From the NCBI GenBank assembly GCA_965364515.1, contig CBDTXZ010000029.1, forward strand, positions 1-23,858: DNA of 23,858 nt. Reading direction: 5' to 3'. Position 1 is the stretch's first letter; each line of letters opens with the position of its first letter. The translations under genes were made by a program, and so were the position numbers. Under the pieces are notes generated by a model. It searched no databases, was not told where the DNA came from, and was given only the letters and a program-made list of their open reading frames with translations. The DNA comes from JAHEDH01 sp965364515 (lineage in GTDB: Bacteria > Actinomycetota > Acidimicrobiia > Spongiisociales > ZC4RG35). Of the stretch, positions 17,402 to 23,858 are shown piece by piece.

Positions 17402-20158
17402 ATGTCGACGTGGGTATATGGATTCGATCAGATCGGCGAAGCCGAGGAGCTCGTCGGGGGAAGCTGGGACGAGGTTCGCGGTCTCCTCGGCGGGAAAGGT
17501 GCGAATCTCGGTGACATGACACGGATCGGCGTGCCGGTTCCGCCCGGCTTCACGATCACGACGCGGGCCTGCAACGCCTATCTCGAAGGTGACGGATCGC
17601 TCTCCGAGGAGTTGATCACCGAGGTCGACGGCGCGCTCGCCAAGATCGAGGAGGCCACCGGCAAACGATTCGGCGATCCGTCGAACCCGCTCCTGGTCTC
17701 GTGTCGCTCGGGCGCCAAGTTCTCGATGCCCGGCATGATGGACACGGTTCTCAACATCGGGCTCAACGACGCGGTCGTGAGCGGCATGATCGAGAAGACC
17801 GGAGACCCACACTTCGTCTTCGACTCGTATCGACGTCTCATCCAGATGTTCGGCTCGGTCGTTCTCGGGATTCGGGACGAGCCTTTCGAGCACGTCCTCG
17901 AACGTGCCCGCGCCGCGCGCGGCGTCGCCGAGGATTCGGAACTGACGACCGAGGACCTCGAAGGGGTCATCTCGCAGTTCCGCCAGATCATCGAGCGCTA
18001 CTCGGGCCGGCCGTTCCCGGACGAGCCGATCGATCAATTGAGGCTCGCCATCGAAGCCGTGTTCCGCTCGTGGGACGGCAAGCGAGCTCGTGACTATCGC
18101 AACGCCGCCGGGATCGCCCACGACCTCGGCACCGCCGTGAACATCCAGACGATGGTGTTCGGCAACATGGGAGAGACTTCGGCCACCGGCGTTGCCATGT
18201 CGCGCAATGCAACCACCGGTGAGCCGGGTCTCGAAGGCGACTATCTCACCAATGCCCAGGGCGAGGACGTGGTCGCCGGCATCCGGGTCACAAAGCCGAT
18301 GGAGCGACTCGCCGATGAGATGCCCGACCTGTACCGACAGTTCTCGGACATCGCCGGTTCGCTCGAGCAGCACTACCGCAACATGCAGGACATGGAGTTC
18401 ACGATCGAGCAAGGGAAGTTGTGGCTGCTGCAGACCAGGGACGGCAAGCGCACTGCACAGGCCTCGGTCCGGATCGCCGTCGACATGGCCGACGAAGGCC
18501 TCATCACCCGTGACGAGGCACTCGAACGCGTCACCCCGGCTCAGGTGGAGTTCTTCCTCCATCCGTCGTTCGTGCCCGAGTCCAAAGAGCAAGCAGTCGA
18601 CCAGGGGGCGCTGTATGCCTCGGCGCTGAACGTTTCGCCGGGAGCGGCGGTCGGCATGGTCGCCTTCGACGCCGATCTCGCCGAGGAGTGGGCTGCGCAG
18701 GGGCGCTCGGTGATCATGGTTCGCCCCGAGACCAAGCCCGATGACGTTCACGGGATGCTTGCAGCTCAGGGAATCCTCACCTCGCGCGGAGGGCGCACCA
18801 GCCACGCAGCCCTCGTCGCCAGGCAGTTCGGCAAGCCGGCCGTGGTCGGAGCGGAGAGCATCGACATCGACCTGACCGAGCGAGTCATGAAGTGTGGCGA
18901 TGTGACCGTGGCCGAGGGCGAATGGATCTCGATCGACGGCACCACCGGGGACGTGTTCCTCGGCCAACTCGAGACCCAGACACCCGATCTCGAGAACGAG
19001 TGGCTCCGCCGGCTGCTCGAGTGGGCCGACGAGGTGAGGGACATCGGCGTGTGGACCAACGCCGACCACCCCGACGATGCACTCCTCGCCCGCTCGTACG
19101 GCGCCGAGGGCATCGGCCTGACCAGGACCGAGCACATGTTCTTCGATCCGGCACGCCTGCCGATCGTGCAGAAGATGATCATGGCAACGAGCCCGGCCGA
19201 CAGCGCAGAGGCCTTGGCGCAGTTGCTCCCGTTCCAGCGGGGCGATTTTGCCGGACTGTTCCGGGCCATGGACGGGCTCCCGGTGACCATCCGGCTCATC
19301 GATCCGCCGCTCCACGAATTCCTTCCGAGCCTCGAGGACCTCACCCACGAGTTGGCGGATCTGAAGATCCGGTTGCTCAAGGCAGGGACGCTCGATGAGA
19401 TCGACGAGCTCCTCGGAAAGATCGAGAGCTCCGAGCACATGCTGTCGGAGGTCGAACGCCTTCACGAGGCGAACCCGATGCTCGGGTTGCGCGGTGTCAG
19501 GCTCGGCCTGATGATGCCCGGGCTCACCCGCATGCAGGTTCGAGCGATCTTCGAGGCTGCCGTCCAGGTCGCCAAGGAAGGCGTCGACGTCCATCCCAAG
19601 ATCATGATCCCTCTCGTCTCCCACGCAAACGAGCTCAAGCGCCAGCGCGACGAGCTCGAGGAGGAGGCGCAGACTGTGATGCACGAAGCGAACGTCACCA
19701 TCGAGTACCAGTTCGGGACCATGATCGAGACACCGAGGGCAGCACTCACGATGGATCAGATCGCCGAGTACGCAGGCTTCATCTCGTTCGGTACCAACGA
19801 CCTGACGCAGATGACCTACGGCCTGTCACGCGACGATGCGGAGAAGGCCTTCCTCGTGGCCTACCTCGAGCAGGGGATTCTCGATCGCAACCCGTTCGCG
19901 ACGCTCGACGCCGACGGCGTGGGACAGCTCATGGAGATCGCTATCCAGAAGGGCCGTGGTGCTCGTCCCGGCCTCGAGACCGGCGTCTGTGGAGAGCATG
20001 GCGGTGATCCCGAGTCGATCGAGCTGTGCCGGACACTGGGACTGGACTACGTGAGCTGCTCGCCACCCAGGGTCCCTGTGGCCCGGCTCGCCGCTGCCCA
20101 GGCGGCGCTCAAACAGAAGGCGCCAGACGACATCTCGACGATGACGACGACGGTCTGA
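17402..20158 (+). CDS. ppdK: Pyruvate, phosphate dikinase 1
   Basis: A 918-residue enzyme, full length. It interconverts pyruvate + ATP + Pi with PEP + AMP + PPi. The N-terminal nucleotide-binding domain carries GGKGANLGDMTRIGVPVPPGF in part and SGAKFSMPGMMDTVLN; the phosphohistidine domain has R465-T-S-H468 (GGRTSHAALVA); the C-terminal PEP/pyruvate barrel ends with the catalytic Cys863 (GVCGEHGGDPES). An insertion of short acidic segments between domains is within the family's range. The ATG has AAGGAG 8 bases upstream. A strong hairpin terminator follows. With PFOR nearby it may feed PEP to biosynthesis, or run in reverse to make ATP from PPi under energy limitation; both are inferences. 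Confidence 0.96.
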   Translation: MSTWVYGFDQIGEAEELVGGSWDEVRGLLGGKGANLGDMTRIGVPVPPGFTITTRACNAYLEGDGSLSEELITEVDGALAKIEEATGKRFGDPSNPLLVSCRSGAKFSMPGMMDTVLNIGLNDAVVSGMIEKTGDPHFVFDSYRRLIQMFGSVVLGIRDEPFEHVLERARAARGVAEDSELTTEDLEGVISQFRQIIERYSGRPFPDEPIDQLRLAIEAVFRSWDGKRARDYRNAAGIAHDLGTAVNIQTMVFGNMGETSATGVAMSRNATTGEPGLEGDYLTNAQGEDVVAGIRVTKPMERLADEMPDLYRQFSDIAGSLEQHYRNMQDMEFTIEQGKLWLLQTRDGKRTAQASVRIAVDMADEGLITRDEALERVTPAQVEFFLHPSFVPESKEQAVDQGALYASALNVSPGAAVGMVAFDADLAEEWAAQGRSVIMVRPETKPDDVHGMLAAQGILTSRGGRTSHAALVARQFGKPAVVGAESIDIDLTERVMKCGDVTVAEGEWISIDGTTGDVFLGQLETQTPDLENEWLRRLLEWADEVRDIGVWTNADHPDDALLARSYGAEGIGLTRTEHMFFDPARLPIVQKMIMATSPADSAEALAQLLPFQRGDFAGLFRAMDGLPVTIRLIDPPLHEFLPSLEDLTHELADLKIRLLKAGTLDEIDELLGKIESSEHMLSEVERLHEANPMLGLRGVRLGLMMPGLTRMQVRAIFEAAVQVAKEGVDVHPKIMIPLVSHANELKRQRDELEEEAQTVMHEANVTIEYQFGTMIETPRAALTMDQIAEYAGFISFGTNDLTQMTYGLSRDDAEKAFLVAYLEQGILDRNPFATLDADGVGQLMEIAIQKGRGARPGLETGVCGEHGGDPESIELCRTLGLDYVSCSPPRVPVARLAAAQAALKQKAPDDISTMTTTV

Positions 20159-20166
20159 TGCGTCCC

Positions 20167-20196
20167 GTGGGGGCGGGTTGCACCACCCGCCCCCAC
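20167..20196 (+). terminator. Hairpin terminator after ppdK1
   Basis: A perfect 12-bp GC-rich stem (20167-20178 with 20185-20196) with a 6-base loop, beginning 8 bases after the ppdK1 stop. There is no U-tract, as with the other hairpin terminators here. Confidence 0.75.
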
Positions 20197-20267
20197 ACCG
20201 ACATCGGCGATCTCATCCGTCGCGCGCCCTGCCGACCTGACATCATGGGAGCGACGAAGGGAGACAG

Positions 20268-20639
20268 ATGACCTCGGAAACGACTCCACCGGCCGAATCG
20301 GTGCCGATCGAATCCCGGAACTGGGCGGTGGGCGCCCATCTCTCGGCGTTCGTCATGTTCGTGGGCATCCCCTCACCGCTCGGGCCACTGGCTGTCTGGC
20401 TGCTCAGGAAGGAGGACGCCTACGTGGCGACTCAGGCCGTCAACGCGCTCAACTTCAACCTGTCGTTCCTGGTGTATTCGATCGCCGCAGGCATCTCGAT
20501 CTTCGTGCTCATCGGATTTCTTCTCCTTCCGATCGTCGTGGCCGCCTGGTTCGTCCTCGTGATCGTCGGAGCCATGCGAGCATCGAACGACGAGATCTAC
20601 GAGTATCCGCTCACGATCCGATTCGTGGCGGCGCCGTGA
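20268..20639 (+). CDS. DUF4870 small membrane protein
   Basis: A 123-residue protein with three to four hydrophobic segments: after a polar N-terminus, NWAVGAHLSAFVMFVG, then the conserved WLLRKEDAYVATQAVNALNFNLSF, and two closely spaced helices (about 65-105) before the IYEYPLTIRFV tail. This is the DUF4870 (Tic20-like) pattern; function is unknown. The ATG has GGGAG about 5 bases upstream. It stands alone between ppdK1's terminator and the PNPOx gene; no convincing DosR-like box lies upstream. Confidence 0.9.
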   Translation: MTSETTPPAESVPIESRNWAVGAHLSAFVMFVGIPSPLGPLAVWLLRKEDAYVATQAVNALNFNLSFLVYSIAAGISIFVLIGFLLLPIVVAAWFVLVIVGAMRASNDEIYEYPLTIRFVAAP

Positions 20640-20727
20640 CGGGTCACCGGGATACGCCAGGGCGATCGGCGGTACGCTCGCACGCGGATCGACCCAGTCA
20701 CCTCATCCAGACGACGAAAGGATCACC

Positions 20728-21156
20728 ATGACAGACCCGACCCCGGCAGTTCCCACCGACCACGTCGGACTGGAGGTCCTCACCAGCGCCGAATGCGACT
20801 CGTTGCTCGCACAGACCGTGATCGGGAGGATTGCCTTCGTAGCCGACGGCGACGTTGTGATCTTCCCGGTGAACTACCGGTACAAGAACCACACGATCGT
20901 CTTCCGGACCGCCGATGGGACCAAGCTCGACGTCGCCGCAAACCATCAGCCGGTAGCGTTCGAGATCGACGGATACGACACCGACGCAAAGACCGGCTGG
21001 AGCGTCCTCGTCAAGGGGATCGCCCGCTACGTGATGGACGATGAGGCCGAGTCGGAGCTGGAAGATCTCGATCTGCGACCCTGGGCCCCGCTCACCCAGG
21101 TTCGACGCTGGGTGACAATTTCTCCTGAAGAGATAACTGGCAGGAAGATCAACTGA
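20728..21156 (+). CDS. PNPOx-like flavin-binding protein
   Basis: A 142-residue split-barrel protein of the pyridoxamine 5'-phosphate oxidase superfamily. It shows the pattern RIAFVADGDVVIFPVNYRY, then TIVFRTADGTKLDVAANHQPVAFEID and TGWSVLVKGIARYV. Actinobacterial members bind FMN, F420 or heme, and some belong to the mycobacterial DosR regulon; here the cofactor cannot be told, and true PLP synthesis is unlikely for this short form. The ATG has AAAGGA 6 bases upstream. The stop codon lies inside a strong hairpin. Two imperfect box-like sites upstream (20636-20649, 20689-20702) are too weak to call. Confidence 0.88.
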   Translation: MTDPTPAVPTDHVGLEVLTSAECDSLLAQTVIGRIAFVADGDVVIFPVNYRYKNHTIVFRTADGTKLDVAANHQPVAFEIDGYDTDAKTGWSVLVKGIARYVMDDEAESELEDLDLRPWAPLTQVRRWVTISPEEITGRKIN

Positions 21157-21166
21157 TCTTCCTGCC
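21139..21166 (+). terminator. Hairpin spanning the PNPOx stop codon
   Basis: A perfect 12-bp stem (21139-21150 with 21155-21166) with the loop AACT; the TGA stop is at 21154-21156. A second small hairpin (21165-21169 with 21173-21177) abuts it. There is no U-tract. It may terminate PNPOx transcription or partly attenuate read-through into ppdK2, which starts 60 bases on. Confidence 0.65.
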
Positions 21167-21225
21167 GCCTGTGGCGGTCGCAGGGTTGAATCCAACAATC
21201 CTGCCCAAAAAGGAGTGATTGTTCG

Positions 21226-23858
21226 ATGCCCACCGTACCCACGTCCGTGAGCCACGTCCATACGTTCGAGCGCGCAAACCCCAACGACGTCGCCAGACTC
21301 GGGGGTAAAGGCGCCGGACTGGCACAGATGACCGCGCTCGACCTCCCCGTGCCACCCGGATTCATCGTCGACACCGGGGTCTGCTCGCAGGTACTCGCCG
21401 ATGGCCGGCTCCCCGAAGAGATCTGGGAAGACGTGCTGGCGGCGCTGCGCGATCTCGAATCCCGCACCGGTCGCACGTTCGGGTCTGGACCCGCCCCGCT
21501 GTTGCTGTCGGTCCGCTCCGGAGCAGCGGTGTCCATGCCCGGAATGATGGACACGGTGCTCGACCTCGGCGCCTCCCGCTACCTCATCGACGACCTCGCC
21601 GCCTGGGCGGAGGACACCCACTTCGCCTACGACGCTCGCCGCCGACTGCTTCAGATGTTCGGAAGCGTGGTCCTCGGCATCACCGACGACCGATTCCAGC
21701 GCATTCTGCGGGCCACCCGAAACGAAGCGGGGGTCCGAGCGGACACCGAGTTGGACGCCGGGCAACTCCAGAAAGTGTGCGACCGCTTCGAGGCCGCCAT
21801 CGCCGCAGACGACCTCGTCGTTCCAGAGGATCCGCTCCTCCAGCTCAGACAGGCGATCACCGCGGTCTTCGCCTCCTGGAACACACCTCGTGCCGTCCAC
21901 TACCGAAAGGCGAACGGCATCTCAGACAGCTTCGGAACGGCTGCGACCGTGCAGATGATGGTGTTCGGAGATCTCGGCGCGAACTCGGGGACCGGCGTCT
22001 GTTTCACTCGGAACCCCATGACGGGCGAACGCGCTCCGTACGGCGACTACCTCCCCCAGGCGCAGGGCGAAGACGTGGTCGCCGGCCTCAGGAACACGAT
22101 GAGCCTCGAAGACCTCGGCGACCGGCATCCCGGCGTCCACGCCGATCTCACTGCGATCATGGAACGCCTCGAACAGACCACGACCGACATGTGTGACATC
22201 GAGTTCACCGTCGAACGCGAGCAGCTCTTCATCCTCCAGACCCGTGTCGGGAAGCGTTCCGCCGCCGCGGCCGTGCGGATCGCAGTGGAGATGGCCGAGG
22301 ATGGATTCATCAGCTACGAGGAGGCGATCCGGCGCGTGGATCCCGCATCACTCGAGCAGCTCGGCAGGCCTGCCATCGACCGCTCCGGTGCCGATTCCCC
22401 GGTGGTCTCGGGCATCGGAGCGTCACCGGGTGCAGCCCAGGGCATAGCCGTCTTCGACCCCGACCGGGCCGTATCGATGGCCGAGGCCGGCGACACCGTC
22501 ATTCTCGTACGAGAGGAGACGACGCCGGACGACATCCATGGGATGACCGCAGCGGCGGGCATCCTGACCAGCCAGGGTGGCAAGACCTCCCACGCCGCAG
22601 TCGTGGCACGCGGCATGGGCCGACCTGCCGTCACCGGAGCATCGAAGCTGGAGATCGACGGCGGACGTGGACATGTCGGCGAGGTCGAGATCAACGAAGG
22701 AGACGAGATCACCATCGACGGGAGCACCGGCGACGTCTTCCTGGGGCTCACGCCGCTCGTCGAGCCGGAACCACTCCCGGAGCTCGACCAGCTTCTCGAA
22801 TGGGCCGACGAAGTCCGCACCCTCGGCGTGAGGGCGAATGCAGACAACGGACCCGATGCAGCTCGAGCACGCGCCGCAGGAGCCGAAGGAATCGGTCTGG
22901 CGCGCACCGAGCACATGTTCATGGGCGAGCGCCTGGCGATCGTCCAGACCATCATCCTCACCGACGACGACGCCGAGCGCGAGCAGAGACTCGAGGAGCT
23001 GAAACGAACGCAGACCGCTGATTTCGAAGATCTGCTCCGGGAGATGGACGGTCTCCCGGTCATCGTCAGGCTCCTCGACCCTCCGCTGCACGAGTTCCTT
23101 CCCGGCTCGATAGAGATCGGCCGTGACATGCTCGAGCGGGTTCGGGCCGGCCAGCCCACCGAGGACCTGGAGTTGCTCGATCGGCAGGTGAGGCGCTGGA
23201 GTGAGGAGAACGCGATGCTCGGGCTCCGCGGCGTCCGCCTGGGTCTCGTCATCGAGGACATCTATCGACTCCAGATCGAAGCTGCGCTCGAAGCCGTCCG
23301 CCGACGGGTCGCCGCCGGCGGCGACCCCGAGCTCGAGATCATGATTCCGCTCGTGAGCACGAGCGAGGAACTGACGGCGATGCGGGCCGTGGTGGACGCC
23401 GAAGTCACCGCCATCAACTCACGATTCGACACCGAGATTCACGTTGCAGTCGGAACGATGATCGAACTGCCCCGGGCTGCGCTGACCGCAGACGAGATTG
23501 CAGCCGAAGCCGACTTCTTCTCGTTCGGGACGAACGACCTGACGCAGATGACGTTCGGTTTGAGTCGCGACGACGCCGAAGGCGCCTTCCTCGGCCACTA
23601 CCTGGAGCACGGCATCCTCCCGAAGGATCCGTTCCGGACACTCGACATCAAGGGCGTTGGCCGGCTGATAACGATGGCTGTCACCGCCGGGCGAACCGCC
23701 AAACCGAACCTGCCCATTGGCGTCTGCGGTGAGCATGGTGGTGACCCCGACTCGATCGACTTCTTCCTCAGCCGAGGATTGGACTACGTGTCGGTGAGCC
23801 CTCCCCGCGTGCCGGTCGCTCGGCTCGCTGCCGCACAGGCCGAACTCCGGGCGTTCGA
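21226..23858 (+). CDS. ppdK: Pyruvate, phosphate dikinase 2 (3' end cut by the window)
   Basis: 877 codons are visible with no stop; the frame reaches the window edge at the conserved VPVARLAAAQAEL end, so only a short tail is missing. It has the same domain order as the first dikinase: GGKGAGLAQMTALDLPVPPGF and SMPGMMDTVLD in the nucleotide domain, K453-T-S-H456 in the phosphohistidine domain, and Cys834 (GVCGEHGGDPDS) in the PEP barrel. All key residues are kept, so it should be active. It is clearly diverged from PPDK1 throughout, with a shorter length and K for R before the Thr-Ser-His. The ATG has AAGGAG about 10 bases upstream. The 69-base gap before it holds no box I can see; it may be expressed by read-through from the PNPOx gene. 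Confidence 0.95.
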   Translation, partial: MPTVPTSVSHVHTFERANPNDVARLGGKGAGLAQMTALDLPVPPGFIVDTGVCSQVLADGRLPEEIWEDVLAALRDLESRTGRTFGSGPAPLLLSVRSGAAVSMPGMMDTVLDLGASRYLIDDLAAWAEDTHFAYDARRRLLQMFGSVVLGITDDRFQRILRATRNEAGVRADTELDAGQLQKVCDRFEAAIAADDLVVPEDPLLQLRQAITAVFASWNTPRAVHYRKANGISDSFGTAATVQMMVFGDLGANSGTGVCFTRNPMTGERAPYGDYLPQAQGEDVVAGLRNTMSLEDLGDRHPGVHADLTAIMERLEQTTTDMCDIEFTVEREQLFILQTRVGKRSAAAAVRIAVEMAEDGFISYEEAIRRVDPASLEQLGRPAIDRSGADSPVVSGIGASPGAAQGIAVFDPDRAVSMAEAGDTVILVREETTPDDIHGMTAAAGILTSQGGKTSHAAVVARGMGRPAVTGASKLEIDGGRGHVGEVEINEGDEITIDGSTGDVFLGLTPLVEPEPLPELDQLLEWADEVRTLGVRANADNGPDAARARAAGAEGIGLARTEHMFMGERLAIVQTIILTDDDAEREQRLEELKRTQTADFEDLLREMDGLPVIVRLLDPPLHEFLPGSIEIGRDMLERVRAGQPTEDLELLDRQVRRWSEENAMLGLRGVRLGLVIEDIYRLQIEAALEAVRRRVAAGGDPELEIMIPLVSTSEELTAMRAVVDAEVTAINSRFDTEIHVAVGTMIELPRAALTADEIAAEADFFSFGTNDLTQMTFGLSRDDAEGAFLGHYLEHGILPKDPFRTLDIKGVGRLITMAVTAGRTAKPNLPIGVCGEHGGDPDSIDFFLSRGLDYVSVSPPRVPVARLAAAQAELRAF

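Noticed and set aside
17231..19684. 817-codon open frame on the minus strand opposite ppdK1
   Set aside because: It is antisense to an intact, recognisable dikinase; long antisense frames are expected in GC-rich codon-biased DNA, and the product matches nothing I know.
20636..20702. Possible DosR-like boxes before the PNPOx gene (20636-20649 and 20689-20702)
   Set aside because: GTGAC-GGGT-CACCG and TCGAC-CCAG-TCACC have poor right halves; the first also overlaps the end of the DUF4870 gene.

Overview
The window is GC-rich, densely coded DNA with frequent GTG starts. Its protein families suggest a high-GC actinobacterium: a DosR/DevR-like regulator, a DUF1876 protein, a DUF4870 protein, a two-domain VOC protein and a group 3b hydrogenase. 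An uncultured Acidimicrobiia-type lineage is my guess, but nothing here fixes the taxonomy. I see no rRNA, tRNA, insertion sequence, phage gene or CRISPR array.

Layout from left to right: a secreted or membrane-anchored cupredoxin/multicopper oxidase (minus strand) is divergent from a full-length pyruvate:ferredoxin oxidoreductase, which is coupled to a dihydroorotate-dehydrogenase-like flavoprotein. A heptamer tandem repeat follows. Next come a DosR-like response regulator (minus) divergent from an Hsp20 chaperone, a VOC protein (minus) divergent from a DUF1876 protein, and a DUF6390-like protein plus an EamA transporter (minus) divergent from a seven-gene hydrogenase operon (hydB-hydG-hydD-hydA-protease-hypC-DUF5661). 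The right third holds two universal stress proteins (minus), pyruvate phosphate dikinase 1, a DUF4870 membrane protein, a PNPOx-like flavoprotein and a second pyruvate phosphate dikinase cut by the window edge.

The main result is that this looks like a compact hypoxia/dormancy island built like the mycobacterial DosR regulon. By eye I find 14-bp near-palindromes of the form GGGAC-N4-GTCCC, the spacing of the known DosR box, upstream of nifJ, the regulator itself, hsp20, DUF1876, the hydrogenase operon, both usp genes and ppdK1. Most lie 30-70 bp before the start codon. The regulator keeps the DosR DNA-contact residues but has Glu in place of the phosphoacceptor Asp, and no sensor kinase is encoded here. 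It may therefore be a phosphorylation-independent DosR variant.

Inferred physiology: when respiration stops, PFOR oxidises pyruvate and reduces ferredoxin, the NAD(P)-linked hydrogenase vents electrons as H2 (or takes H2 up), and PPDK interconverts pyruvate and PEP. Hsp20, the USPs and the DUF1876 protein would protect the resting cell.
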